DNA from: Thermodesulfovibrionales bacterium
Lineage (GTDB): Bacteria; Nitrospirota; Thermodesulfovibrionia; Thermodesulfovibrionales; UBA9159
Assembly (NCBI GenBank): GCA_035686305.1
Contig: DASRZP010000093.1
Coordinates: 1 to 45,408 of the forward strand
Length of the DNA: 45,408 nucleotides
Reading direction: 5' to 3'
The position numbers and the translations under genes were made by a program. Numbering within the stretch: the first letter of the stretch is position 1; every line of letters begins with the position of its first letter. Of this stretch, positions 17,256 to 26,270 are shown piece by piece. Under the pieces are notes generated by a model that worked only from the letters and a program-made list of their open reading frames with translations, had not been told where the DNA came from and ran no database searches.

Positions 17256-19119
17256 CGAGAGATCATCGAAAAAGATCCTGACGGTGGGATATATCATCTC
17301 TGCCCTCTTCTTCATCTTTGTAATCAGGCTCTGGCAGCTCCAGATACTCCAGGGGGACGAATACCGGAGGCTCTCGGAAGAGAACAGGCTGCGCATCGTC
17401 AGGGTTCCGGCCCCCCGTGGGATCATCTACGACAGGAATGCCGTGCCCCTTGTGAAGAACTCTCCTTATTACTCGGTCTCGATAAACCCTCAGACCCTTG
17501 ACAGGATCGATATGAAGGCCCTCTCTGCGCTCCTGAAGATAGACGTCGGATCGCTATCCGACAGGATAAAGCATAGCCGGAGCCTTTATGAATCCATCAG
17601 GCTCAAGGAAGGGCTCTCTCCCAGGGACATCGCCTTCATTGAGGCGAGACGATCGGACTTCCCGGGCCTCTCAATCGATGTCGATGTAAGCAGGGATTAT
17701 CTATTCGGCAGCGTCGGCGCTCACCTCATCGGCTATCTCGGCAAACCGAACGAGTCCCAGTCAAGAGACCCGGAATTCAGGGACGTCCCTCCCGATGCCT
17801 TCATAGGACAATGGGGGATCGAAAGGCTCTATGACCGCGAATTGCGCGGCATAGCCGGCGAGAAGGTCATTGAGGTTGACGCCATGGGCAGGGAACTCAG
17901 GCTCATCCAGGAGAAACCCTCCGTACGGGGCGAGGATGTAAGGCTTGCAATGGACATTCATCTCCAAAAAGAGGGAGAGGAGGCCTTAGGTGAAAAGACC
18001 GGCGCCCTCGTTGCGCTCAAGGCCGACACCGGCGAGATACTCGCCCTGGCGAGCAAGCCCTCCTTTGACCCCAACATGTTTGCCAGGGGCATAACCCTGA
18101 AGCAATGGGAAGACCTCACGAAGAATGCCAAACAGCCTCTCCTGAACAGGGTGCTCCAGAGCCAGTACCCGCCGGGATCCACCTTTAAGATCGTCACGGC
18201 ATTGGCTGCACTGGAAGAAGGCGCTGTCCAACCAGACTCGAAAACCACATGCAAAGGCGGCATAGCCTATGGCCGGTGGCACTTCGGTTGCTGGCAGAAG
18301 AAAGGGCATGGGACCCTTTCCCTCCATCGTGCCCTCGTCGAATCCTGCGACGTCTACTTCTACGAGGCGGGGAGAAAACTCGGCATCGACAAGATCGCCT
18401 CCTATGCGAAGGAACTGGGACTCAACAGCGAAATCGGGCTGAACCTCGTTAAGGAGAGGCGCGGTCTCATCCCTGATACCAAGTGGAAGCAGGAGAAAAA
18501 GAAACAGCCCTGGTATCTCGGGGAGACATTCAACGCAGCTATCGGCCAGGGATATGTAGCTGTCACGCCTTTCCAGATGGCACAGCTCATGAGTGTCGTT
18601 TCGAACGGCGGATACTTCTATCGTCCGTCCATACTCTTTCTGAAGGACAATCCAGAGCCCGTGAAACATCTCAACATCAAGCCTGAAACCCTTGCCGCCA
18701 TCAATCATGCCCTTTTCGGGGTCGTCAATGAGCAGGGAGGAACAGGATGGGCGGCACGGTCCCAGTTGACTCATATCTGCGGCAAGACAGGCACGGCCCA
18801 GGTGGTAGGGCTCAAGAAAGATTCCCAGCACCTCCCTGAATTGCTCCGTGACCATGCGTGGTTCGTCTCCTTTGCGCCTTATGAGAAACCCGAGATCGCC
18901 CTTTCGGTCATGGTGGAACATGGCGGCCATGGAGGCGCAGCTGCCGCCCCTATCGCAAAACGTGCAATAGAGGCCTACCTGAAGAGCACTCAAGAGGCGG
19001 CATCCGGGAATCAGACCTCAGCGGCAACGACGATCAATGGACGCCGGCCTGCCGCAGTCGACCAGAAGCCGCCACAGGCCATGCCTGACCAGAAGGTGCA
19101 GAAGGAACCGACACAATGA
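17245..19119 (+). CDS. mrdA: Penicillin-binding protein 2 (peptidoglycan transpeptidase of elongation)
   Basis: A 624-residue class B PBP. It has one N-terminal membrane helix (ILTVGYIISALFFIFVIRLW), a dimerisation region from VPAPRGIIYDRN, and a C-terminal transpeptidase domain with the active-site Ser in PPGSTFKIVTA. The second motif SCD (VESCDVYFY) replaces strict SxN, and the KTG motif is CGKTGTAQVVG. The last ~45 residues are a low-complexity Ala/Gln/Pro tail. It cross-links new wall during elongation with RodA. The start lies within the mreD end, and its own end overlaps rodA by 4 bases. Confidence 0.95.
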   Translation: MQNNERSSKKILTVGYIISALFFIFVIRLWQLQILQGDEYRRLSEENRLRIVRVPAPRGIIYDRNAVPLVKNSPYYSVSINPQTLDRIDMKALSALLKIDVGSLSDRIKHSRSLYESIRLKEGLSPRDIAFIEARRSDFPGLSIDVDVSRDYLFGSVGAHLIGYLGKPNESQSRDPEFRDVPPDAFIGQWGIERLYDRELRGIAGEKVIEVDAMGRELRLIQEKPSVRGEDVRLAMDIHLQKEGEEALGEKTGALVALKADTGEILALASKPSFDPNMFARGITLKQWEDLTKNAKQPLLNRVLQSQYPPGSTFKIVTALAALEEGAVQPDSKTTCKGGIAYGRWHFGCWQKKGHGTLSLHRALVESCDVYFYEAGRKLGIDKIASYAKELGLNSEIGLNLVKERRGLIPDTKWKQEKKKQPWYLGETFNAAIGQGYVAVTPFQMAQLMSVVSNGGYFYRPSILFLKDNPEPVKHLNIKPETLAAINHALFGVVNEQGGTGWAARSQLTHICGKTGTAQVVGLKKDSQHLPELLRDHAWFVSFAPYEKPEIALSVMVEHGGHGGAAAAPIAKRAIEAYLKSTQEAASGNQTSAATTINGRRPAAVDQKPPQAMPDQKVQKEPTQ

Positions 19120-20234
19120 AGATCGATCGCCTCCTTCTCAAGAACTTCGACTGGGTGACCCTCGGTCTTATCACTGCCCTGTCTGTCATAGGGGTCATGA
19201 CGATATACAGCGCCACACGCTCTCCCCTTTCAGGAGAGATGCCTTCCTTTTACATCAAGCAGGTCTACTGGCTTGTCCTGAGCATCCTTGTCCTCATTGC
19301 TTTTGTGAGTTTTGATTACATATGGCTGAGCAGATTATCGCCCCTCTTTTACGGCATCGGCATTTCGCTGCTCGTGCTCGTCTTCTTTCTCGGAAGGACG
19401 GGGATGGGCGCCCAGCGGTGGCTTAACGCCGGCATATTCTCCTTTCAGCCCTCAGAGGTATTCAAGCTCATATATGTAATTGCCATCGCACGGCACCTGA
19501 GTGCCCTTCAGGAGAAGATAGGACTCTTGTCCCTTATCAAGATGTTCCTGCTCCTTGTGGCATTGCCTCTGATACTGATCATCAAACAGCCGGATCTCGG
19601 CACAGGGGTCATCCTCCTCTTCGTCTTTCTACTCGTCACCGCGGCAAAAGGGCTCCAAAAGAAGGTCATTGCTCTGCTCATCGTCCTCGGCCTTATCTCC
19701 GTCCCTTTCCTCGGGAACATCTTCTGGGAAGGGCTGAAGGACTACCAGAAGAACAGGCTTGTCGTCTTTCTTGAACCCGACGTTGATCCTTCAGGCGTCG
19801 GCTATCATATCAACCAGTCAAAGGTCGCAATAGGTTCAGGAAAGGTCTTCGGCAAGGGCTATCTCAGGGGAACACAGGGACCTTTCAGGTTCCTCCCTGA
19901 AAAGCATACGGACTTTGTGTTTGCCGTCTTTGCCGAGGAGTGGGGTTTTGCCGGAAGCGGCTTTCTCCTCTTCCTTTACCTCGCCTTTATCCTTCGGGGG
20001 CTCGATACCGCCAGGAAGGCGAAGGATGATTTCGGAAGGCTCCTGGCCATGGGCATCTCGCTCATGTTCGCGGTCTATTTCTTTGTGAATATCGGCATGA
20101 CCCTCGGCATCATGCCTGTCGTAGGAGTTCCCCTGCCCTTCATGAGTTACGGCGGCACTGCGCTCCTCACCAACTTCATTGCGGCAGGGGTGCTCATCAA
20201 CATACGGACCCGCCGCTTCGAACTCTTTTATTAG
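19116..20234 (+). CDS. rodA: Peptidoglycan glycosyltransferase RodA (SEDS family)
   Basis: A 372-residue SEDS protein with about ten membrane segments. Typical motifs are GRTGMGAQRWLNAG, FSFQPSEVFKLIYV, KQPDLGTGVILL, FGKGYLRGTQ and the C-terminal VGVPLPFMSYGGTALLTN. The Asp in the extracellular loop region (PDVDPSGVGYHINQS) is near the catalytic site in the family. It polymerises lipid II and works with PBP2. Last gene of the elongasome operon; the tRNA-Met promoter begins right after it. Confidence 0.95.
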   Translation: MKIDRLLLKNFDWVTLGLITALSVIGVMTIYSATRSPLSGEMPSFYIKQVYWLVLSILVLIAFVSFDYIWLSRLSPLFYGIGISLLVLVFFLGRTGMGAQRWLNAGIFSFQPSEVFKLIYVIAIARHLSALQEKIGLLSLIKMFLLLVALPLILIIKQPDLGTGVILLFVFLLVTAAKGLQKKVIALLIVLGLISVPFLGNIFWEGLKDYQKNRLVVFLEPDVDPSGVGYHINQSKVAIGSGKVFGKGYLRGTQGPFRFLPEKHTDFVFAVFAEEWGFAGSGFLLFLYLAFILRGLDTARKAKDDFGRLLAMGISLMFAVYFFVNIGMTLGIMPVVGVPLPFMSYGGTALLTNFIAAGVLINIRTRRFELFY

Positions 20235-20246
20235 GCAATCCTCTTT

Positions 20247-20255
20247 TGGTATAAT
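20247..20255 (+). promoter_or_regulatory. Extended -10 promoter for tRNA-Met
   Basis: TGGTATAAT is a perfect extended -10 element, 12 bases after the rodA stop and about 66 bases before the mature tRNA 5' end. The -35 region is poor, which extended -10 promoters tolerate. Confidence 0.55.
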
Positions 20256-20321
20256 TTAAATCCTGTTGGACAGTGTTTTCGTCTCTTTCAGGTCACAGAC
20301 CCCTCATGACGGACTTTCAGA

Positions 20322-20395
20322 GGCGGTGTAGCTCAGATGGTTAGAGCATGCGGCTCATATCCGCAGTGTCCGGGGTTCGATTCCCTGCACCGCCA
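20322..20395 (+). tRNA. tRNA-Met (elongator), anticodon CAT
   Basis: A full cloverleaf of 74 bases. The acceptor GGCGGTG pairs with CACCGCC, the D stem is GCTC/GAGC, the anticodon stem TGCGG/CCGCA holds loop CTCATAT with CAT at 20356-20358, and the T arm is CGGGG TTCGATT CCCTG. Discriminator A is at 20395 and CCA is not encoded. The paired acceptor first base and lack of the initiator three-G-C features argue against an initiator tRNA. CAT could also be an Ile2 tRNA (lysidine), but the body resembles elongator Met. Confidence 0.93.
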
Positions 20396-20412
20396 TTTTC
20401 CTCTCCCCTAAC

Positions 20413-20438
20413 CCCCTAATAGGGGCTTCCTTTTCTTT
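20413..20438 (+). terminator. Short terminator after tRNA-Met
   Basis: Stem CCCCT/AGGGG with loop AAT followed by CTTCCTTTTCTTT. The stem is only 5 bp, but the T-rich tail and the position 18 bases after the tRNA fit a terminator. Confidence 0.5.
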
Positions 20439-20510
20439 CATAAGGCTTTACTGCCAAGTAGGGCACAAAAACAGCATTTACCCTGATGCCTTATGAGTGT
20501 GCATTTCTTG

Positions 20511-20557
20511 TTGACTTTATTGAAGCCATTTATTACTATATCACCATAAGGTGATAT
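20511..20557 (+). promoter_or_regulatory. ars promoter with palindromic ArsR operator
   Basis: A -35 box TTGACT (20511-20516) is followed after 17 bases by -10 TACTAT (20534-20539). A perfect inverted repeat ATATCACC-ATAA-GGTGATAT (20538-20557) begins in the -10, spans the expected start of transcription and ends directly against the ATG of the regulator. The right half-site contains AAGGTG, the only Shine-Dalgarno-like sequence. Operator, transcription start and ribosome site are thus stacked, and the 5' leader is only about 12 bases. Autoregulation is inferred. Confidence 0.75.
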
Positions 20558-20893
20558 ATGGAACCCTTCATCCTTCAGTCAAAGGCTATCTCGGACCCCA
20601 CCCGTGTCAGGATGCTCAAACTGCTTGAGAGGGGCGAACTGTGTGTATGTGAGATTATGGAAGTCTTAGACCTTGTGCAATCCACAGCCTCTAAACATCT
20701 GAACATCCTAAAAATGGCGGGACTTGTGGAGAGCCGTAAGAACGGGACATGGTCATACTATCACCTTTCAGAGAAATCCCGTGAGCATAACAAGGATTTC
20801 CTCAAGTTCATTGCCCTGCATCTTAATGATGATGAAGTTATCACTCAGGACAGAAAGCTCCTCAATACCAAAAAGAAGAAGACCTGCAAATAA
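20558..20893 (+). CDS. arsR: ArsR/SmtB-family metalloregulatory repressor
   Basis: A 111-residue winged-helix protein. The motif [13 protein letters not shown] sits in the alpha3 position, where ArsR proteins carry the ELCVC arsenite-binding cysteines; then come [20 protein letters not shown] (recognition helix) and the wing [10 protein letters not shown]. It should repress its own operon until As(III) or Sb(III) binds. The ATG touches the operator palindrome. Next to an ACR3 pump, which supports arsenite rather than another metal. Confidence 0.9.
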   Translation: MEPFILQSKAISDPTRVRMLKLLERGELCVCEIMEVLDLVQSTASKHLNILKMAGLVESRKNGTWSYYHLSEKSREHNKDFLKFIALHLNDDEVITQDRKLLNTKKKKTCK

Positions 20894-20912
20894 TCAGGAG
20901 ATAGAAGACACC

Positions 20913-21992
20913 ATGACGGAAGGCATAGCAAAGAGACTTTCATTCCTTGATAGATTTCTTACCCTATGGATATTCCTTGCGATGGGTATTGGGGTGTCTA
21001 TGGGTTACTTTGTTCCTAGCATTGAGGCTTTCATCAACAAGTTTCAAGTAGGCACAACCAATATCCCGATTGCCATAGGGCTGATACTGATGATGTACCC
21101 ACCGCTTGCAAAGGTCAGGTATGAAGAGATGGGTGAGATTTTCAGAAACAAGAGAGTCCTTGTCCTATCGCTCATACAGAATTGGGTCATCGGTCCTATC
21201 CTGATGTTCCTTCTTGCCGCCATTTTCCTCAGAGGATATCCACCATATATGGCAGGACTAATCCTTATTGGTCTTGCGAGATGTATCGCTATGGTGATTG
21301 TGTGGAACGATCTTGCCTGTGGTGACAGGGAGTACGCTGCTGCATTGGTAGCCTTCAATTCTATTTTCCAAGTCCTGTTCTTCTCGGTATATGCCTATAT
21401 CTTCATGACAGTCCTGCCTCCTTTGGTTGGTCTGAGGGGTGAGGTCGTCAATGTGACTATCGGAGAAATCGCCAAGAGCGTATTCGTTTATCTTGGAGTT
21501 CCCTTTTTCGCAGGGATGCTAACACGGTTTAGCCTATTGAGGATAAAAGGGCAAGAATGGTATGAAAAAAAGTTTGTCCCGAAGATGAGCCCTATAACCT
21601 TGATAGCCCTTCTGTTCACCATAGTGGTGATGTTTACCCTCAAGGGAAACTACATCGTTCAGTTACCATTGGATGTCATCAGGATAGCGATACCCCTTGT
21701 TGTTTATTTTGTCCTGATGTTCCTTGTCTCTTTCTATCTTGGGAGAAGGTTTGGGGCAGGGTATGAGAAGACCACTACGCTTTCGTTCACAGCAGCAAGC
21801 AACAATTTTGAACTTGCCATAGCAGTTGCAATATCGGTATTCGGTATCAATTCAGGACAGGCATTCGCAGCGGTCATCGGACCCCTTGTTGAAGTTCCCG
21901 CCCTAATTGCATTAGTCAATGTTGCTCTTCTCTTTCAGAGAAAGTATTTCCCGAGTCAGTATTGTAAGGTCGTGGGGGTTAAATCACCTTAG
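20913..21992 (+). CDS. acr3: ACR3-family arsenite efflux permease
   Basis: A 359-residue protein with about ten membrane helices. Family motifs include [36 protein letters not shown] with the conserved Cys needed for arsenite transport in ACR3, and [21 protein letters not shown]. It exports As(III) using the proton motive force. The start at [14 protein letters not shown] is preferred because the same frame extends upstream only by overlapping arsR without family similarity. It begins 20 bases after arsR. Confidence 0.93.
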   Translation: MTEGIAKRLSFLDRFLTLWIFLAMGIGVSMGYFVPSIEAFINKFQVGTTNIPIAIGLILMMYPPLAKVRYEEMGEIFRNKRVLVLSLIQNWVIGPILMFLLAAIFLRGYPPYMAGLILIGLARCIAMVIVWNDLACGDREYAAALVAFNSIFQVLFFSVYAYIFMTVLPPLVGLRGEVVNVTIGEIAKSVFVYLGVPFFAGMLTRFSLLRIKGQEWYEKKFVPKMSPITLIALLFTIVVMFTLKGNYIVQLPLDVIRIAIPLVVYFVLMFLVSFYLGRRFGAGYEKTTTLSFTAASNNFELAIAVAISVFGINSGQAFAAVIGPLVEVPALIALVNVALLFQRKYFPSQYCKVVGVKSP

Positions 21993-22015
21993 GGAAGAGC
22001 GTTGAGAGGGACAGC

Positions 22016-22732
22016 GTGAAGATAGCGGTTTTCGGTGACATACACGGCAATATTGAGGCACTGAAGGTAGCCTACGATAGTGTTATATCGGCAAAGGTTG
22101 ACAAGATATATCATCTCGGCGACCTGGGTGGGTACGCTCCGTTTGTCAATGAAGTTGTTGATTTCATCATCGAGCATGGCATAGAAGGTGTTCAGGGCAA
22201 CTATGACTTGAACGTTGCCTATGACAACGAACACTGTGGTTGTAAGTATGAGGACCCGATTCAGGCTGACATGGCAGATAAGTCCTTTGAATGGACAAAA
22301 CGACACGCTACCCAGAAATCAAAAGATTTCATGAAAAGCCTTCCCGAATCAATATCATTTACGTCAGGGGGAAAGAAGGTCGTGTTGTTCCACGCCACTC
22401 CCCATAAGAACAATCTGTATTGGTATGAGGAACGACCTGAGAAGTTCTTCCTTGAAATGTTTGTGAAAACGAAGGCTGATGTGATGATATATGGTCATAC
22501 CCACAAGCCCTATCGAAAAGATATCGGGGCAAAAGTTTTCATCAATGCGGGAAGCGTAGGGAAGCCAAAAGACGGAGACCCACGGACATGTGTAACGTTG
22601 GTTGATATTACCGATAATGAAGTTAGACATGAGTTTCTTAGGGTGCCTTACGATGTAGGGAGGATGGTTTCCTCTATCCTTTTAAGTGGATTACCCGCTG
22701 CTTTAGCCGATAAACTCAAGGAAGGCCACTAA
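22016..22732 (+). CDS. Calcineurin-like metallophosphoesterase in the ars unit
   Basis: A 238-residue cytoplasmic phosphoesterase of the YfcE/MJ0936 type: GDIHGNIEAL (GDxHG), HLGDLGGYAP (GDxxG), QGNYDLNV in place of the usual GNHD, late His motif LFHATPH, and YGHTHKPYR. A GTG start 24 bases after acr3 has a GAGAGG upstream, so it is very likely part of the arsR-acr3 transcript. The substrate is unknown. Such enzymes recur in some arsenic operons, but a role in arsenic handling is inference. Tyr in the GNYD motif changes a usual metal-ligand neighbour. Confidence 0.85.
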   Translation: MKIAVFGDIHGNIEALKVAYDSVISAKVDKIYHLGDLGGYAPFVNEVVDFIIEHGIEGVQGNYDLNVAYDNEHCGCKYEDPIQADMADKSFEWTKRHATQKSKDFMKSLPESISFTSGGKKVVLFHATPHKNNLYWYEERPEKFFLEMFVKTKADVMIYGHTHKPYRKDIGAKVFINAGSVGKPKDGDPRTCVTLVDITDNEVRHEFLRVPYDVGRMVSSILLSGLPAALADKLKEGH

Positions 22733-23043
22733 TGTTGCCTTAAGAAGTTGTCTTACGTCCGTCCCTGAGAGAATGACTCAACAGCCTTGCGGACAATAAA
22801 AAAATACGAGGTACGAACCGAAGCATAATCACACCAGGGAGATACTGTTTGTCTTCCCCACGCTATCCTTCGAAATAACTCATTGTGTAAGAGTCTGGAC
22901 TTCATCATTCTGACAGTCTCAGAACAGTCTCAGAACAAGTTTCATTTCTTCCTGGAGGCGACGCGAGTTGATGTGTGATATCAGTATCGATGCTCTGCCA
23001 AGTCGTGCAAATCAAGTAACGACCGCACTTGATATCTACTGTT
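22733..23043. other. Intergenic region with a short tandem repeat
   Basis: A convergent gap between the ars unit and the secreted protein gene. It holds a tandem copy of CAGTCTCAGAA (22914-22924 and 22925-22935). No gene, RNA or clear hairpin terminator is evident, although A7 at about 22799-22805 is present. Confidence 0.5.
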
Positions 23044-26000
23044 CTATTGGATTTCAAGATTCCCAACAGTAACAGTTCCAGCGCTTATAGTCACGGTCCC
23101 TGAAATCGATGTGTACCCAATATTATCAGTATATGAAGGGTCGTAACCACCTTCAATCGTTACCATAACATCACGGGTGAAGTTGACGATTTCGGAGAAA
23201 TATCCTGTGCAAGCCTGAATGGTATCTCCGCTAACAACGGTATCATAAGCAGCGTCGATGGAAGAAAAGTACGAAAGCGGTGATACGCCAAAGATTCTTA
23301 TGGGTTGGTTTGCGAACACGTCGACGGTAGCTGTAGCGTTCTTGCCGCTATATATGCCTGTAACCGTGTGTGAACCGGTAACGGTCGCGGTGCAGCTAGC
23401 GCCCGTGCATGAGCCGTCCGGCGTAATCGAGAAGGTTGTTGAAGCGGTCACGTCACCGAGGCTGTTGTCGTACTGGTCAAAAGCCGTGGCAGTAAAGCTC
23501 TGGCCGATTCCTGCCGTGGTCGTTGCCGATGCAGGACTGACCGTGATATGGTCAAAGGGTCCGGCATCTATCGCCAGCGTCGCCGTGGCAGTCTTTCCAC
23601 CGTAAGTTCCGGTTACTGTATGCGAACCTGCAACGATCGATGCACAGGCGGTTGCTGTGCATGAGCCGTCCGGCGTAATCGAGAAGGTTGTTGAAGCGGT
23701 CACGTCACCGAGGCTGTTGTCGTATTGGTCAAAGCTCGTCGCCTTATAACTCTGGCTGCCCCCTGCCGTGATCGTTGTCAATGAGGGACTGATCGTGATA
23801 TGGTCAACAGTACCGGTGCTCGCTGTAAACACAACATCGACCCAGTAATTCATTCCACTGTATCCCTGGGTTGGCTGGTTGGGAAAACTGCTGGTTGTAC
23901 CATAGTGATACACGGCGTTGTAGCCGTCTGTCCCGTCCTGCAGTGCCCGGAGGGGTGGATTGTAATAGCTGGAGGTGGATAAGTACCCGCTGTCAACCGC
24001 ATAATGTCCAACATTGGTATGGTAAGAGGCAATGTACGTAGTATTCTCATTGATGGCGACAGGGGTCGGCAGGGCAACCTGCTGCCAGCCTGAGGCTGTC
24101 TCATTGGTGAAGGTGACGCTCGCAAGGAGTGTCCCCATGCTCGTCCAGAGATTGCCGATGTGGGTGCCGGTATTCGTCGCTCCCTTGTAGAAACGCAGTC
24201 CCGTGATGTAGCCGTTCACATCACTGCGGAATTTAAGTCCCACTTCTATGGCATTGGTGTCCGTTGATATAACGGATGGCACCGTTGTGTTACTCCAGAG
24301 GGTGAAGGTGTCGAAGACCTGAAGGGTGAAGGTCTGGGTGTCGGTCCCCAGGCTGTTTGCAGCCTGAACCGTAACAGTATACTGACCGGCTGAGCCTGAG
24401 GGTGGGATCCCCTGTATGAGTCCTCCAACCGGGTTAATAGTCAACCACGAGGGAGCCTGGATCAGGCTGTAGGTTGGAACAGGAATCGCACGGGCATTTA
24501 CATTATACGTATAGGGCAATCCGACATGGGCGAATATAGTCGGGGTAGAGTATATCTGGGGAGACGTTTGAGCACAGTAGGCAGGCAGGAACGCACTGAG
24601 GGACGTGAACCACGGGACAGCCATCTTGTTATAGCCGGACTGGATCGGATGAAGACCGTCCCAAAGGTCTCCGGGATAGGTAAGGGCATCCTCCTCGTCG
24701 ACCATGATGATTTTATCGCCATTGGCTATGCGGGTTTGAGCCATTGCCTGCACGGCGTCGTTATAAACATGTGTAGGCCCGGTAAGAGGATCCTCACCCC
24801 CTTCCCGTATGATCCGGGCGAGAAGAACCGTTATGTTCTTGTCAAAGGCAAAGATTTTATCGAGTATGCCTGAAATATAACTTACACTTTGACAGTCGTT
24901 TGCGACGTCATTGGTGCCGATATGGAGTAAAACCACTTCAGGTGGATTTGCCGCCAACCAGCTTGATATATACTGAATCACCTGGCCAACTCCGGCAGGA
25001 CATCCGGCTGTCCATCCGGGGTGGCCCTCGTTATCGGCATCAAAGAGCGGAGTCAGCAGGTTGCCGAACTGCATGCTGCCGACGAAATCAACATCGTAAT
25101 TCGAGCCTGCCAAATCTAAATAGAGCGTCTGGCGATATGATGCCATATGGTCATAGTCTGTAGATACGACCAGACCATTACAACATCCTTCGGTTATCGA
25201 ATCACCGACAGGCATGATCCGTATGGACCGTGAGCAGGTTTCACAATAGGGCCTTGCCAGGTAGTAATGTGAACTGACCTCGTTCTGTGTCAGGACCCGG
25301 TTATAGACCGCGACCTCATCAATGCTCCCTGTGAAGTGATATCCACTTGATCCGCTCTGGTTTAACCAGCCTATATTGAGAGGTACCGGCGAAGAAAAAC
25401 CGCCAGGGGTAGTAATGCCTGAGGATGTGGCATCCAACTGGCCGTCCACATAGAGACTCATGGAGCCATTTACTCCGTCCCTCACTGCTACGATGTGGCG
25501 CCACTTGCCGGTGTTCAGCAGTTTGCCGCCCTGTACATAGCCGCCAGCATTAAACTCATCCTGCACATTGAAGGCCGCGGTGCCGCCGTTCATGCATGCC
25601 ACCCACAGGCTGAGGCTGCCTGTCGGCGTGTCATCCCTTCCCAGAAGGACCTGTTTCCCCGAACAGGTATTTGTCGCGTCGGTCTTCATCCACAGCTCGA
25701 TGGAAAAACTGTCGGCAGGACCAAAATCAAATGAACTGTCATTCGCCGCATTCACGTTCGTGCTTTGGGTAAACTGCTGGGCGCCGTTGACGACACCGGT
25801 TATGACCGTTGGACAGGTTGTGCAGGTCGCCGTGCTTGAGCCTGCTGAGTCGGCATAAGAAGACCCCTCTGTCTCGTCAAACTTCCAGTAGTGGATCATG
25901 TTTGAAGGGCACGACAGGGTTACCGCAGCGCCGGCATCCTCCGTTATGCTGAAGAGCATTGATAACAGCAACATCAGTCCCAGGGCGAGCTGTTGTCTGA

Positions 26001-26058
26001 AAAATGTTCCTTGACGGATTCGAACTTTGCTACGGAAAAACCAGATTATTCTTTGCAA
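23044..26058 (-). CDS. Large secreted LamG / SGNH-hydrolase / DUF4082 / Ig-like protein
   Basis: A 1004-residue exported modular protein. It has an N-terminal signal peptide (LALGLMLLLSMLFS...AGA), a LamG concanavalin-like domain at about 50-265 (SIELWMKTDATN...HIVAVRDG...LYVDGQLDA), and an SGNH/GDSL esterase domain at about 280-495 with GDSITEG, GTNDVAND and DGLHPIQSG. A putative Ig/cadherin-like stretch runs at about 505-590, DUF4082 at about 595-755 (GLRFYKGATNTGTHIG), and two Ig-like repeats of 84 residues cover about 757-925. The C-terminus ends within what looks like the first turns of a beta-helix (TISAGTVTVGNLEIQ). A carbohydrate-ester or polysaccharide substrate is plausible but unproven. 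The start is a TTG with GAGG upstream; a later start is possible. Confidence 0.8.
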   Translation of the reverse strand: MQRIIWFFRSKVRIRQGTFFRQQLALGLMLLLSMLFSITEDAGAAVTLSCPSNMIHYWKFDETEGSSYADSAGSSTATCTTCPTVITGVVNGAQQFTQSTNVNAANDSSFDFGPADSFSIELWMKTDATNTCSGKQVLLGRDDTPTGSLSLWVACMNGGTAAFNVQDEFNAGGYVQGGKLLNTGKWRHIVAVRDGVNGSMSLYVDGQLDATSSGITTPGGFSSPVPLNIGWLNQSGSSGYHFTGSIDEVAVYNRVLTQNEVSSHYYLARPYCETCSRSIRIMPVGDSITEGCCNGLVVSTDYDHMASYRQTLYLDLAGSNYDVDFVGSMQFGNLLTPLFDADNEGHPGWTAGCPAGVGQVIQYISSWLAANPPEVVLLHIGTNDVANDCQSVSYISGILDKIFAFDKNITVLLARIIREGGEDPLTGPTHVYNDAVQAMAQTRIANGDKIIMVDEEDALTYPGDLWDGLHPIQSGYNKMAVPWFTSLSAFLPAYCAQTSPQIYSTPTIFAHVGLPYTYNVNARAIPVPTYSLIQAPSWLTINPVGGLIQGIPPSGSAGQYTVTVQAANSLGTDTQTFTLQVFDTFTLWSNTTVPSVISTDTNAIEVGLKFRSDVNGYITGLRFYKGATNTGTHIGNLWTSMGTLLASVTFTNETASGWQQVALPTPVAINENTTYIASYHTNVGHYAVDSGYLSTSSYYNPPLRALQDGTDGYNAVYHYGTTSSFPNQPTQGYSGMNYWVDVVFTASTGTVDHITISPSLTTITAGGSQSYKATSFDQYDNSLGDVTASTTFSITPDGSCTATACASIVAGSHTVTGTYGGKTATATLAIDAGPFDHITVSPASATTTAGIGQSFTATAFDQYDNSLGDVTASTTFSITPDGSCTGASCTATVTGSHTVTGIYSGKNATATVDVFANQPIRIFGVSPLSYFSSIDAAYDTVVSGDTIQACTGYFSEIVNFTRDVMVTIEGGYDPSYTDNIGYTSISGTVTISAGTVTVGNLEIQ
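23405..23472 (-). repeat. 68-bp perfect direct repeat, copy 1
   Basis: Identical to 23657-23724, offset 252 bases (84 codons). It encodes the shared core of the two Ig-like repeats (residues FDQ...TPDGSC). Perfect DNA identity in an otherwise diverged protein repeat suggests recent duplication or gene conversion. Confidence 0.9.
23657..23724 (-). repeat. 68-bp perfect direct repeat, copy 2
   Basis: Second copy of the repeat at 23405-23472 within the same gene; the flanking bases diverge at once on both sides. Confidence 0.9.
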
Positions 26059-26270
26059 TGCGCAGCAACCTCACTGATTTGTTGTAACAAACTGCCTGAC
26101 GAAATCTCAATGACATTAAACGGCTCACAGTAAAAGCAAGAACAATGCCAATTTCTGTTTTGCAATTGGTCCGAATGAAAGGCGTATATGCGCATACGCA
26201 GTGGTCGGTGTACTCCGCGGTCCAACTGTTTCGGACATTGTCCGTCAGGTCAAGTAGTGGCAACTACAAC

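Noticed and set aside
17986-18993. Long open frame on the minus strand opposite mrdA
   Set aside because: Antisense shadow of the PBP2 transpeptidase domain.
20724-20912. N-terminal extension of the ACR3 gene overlapping arsR
   Set aside because: The extra residues are an out-of-frame translation of arsR and bear no ACR3 similarity; the ATG at 20913 gives the normal N-terminus.
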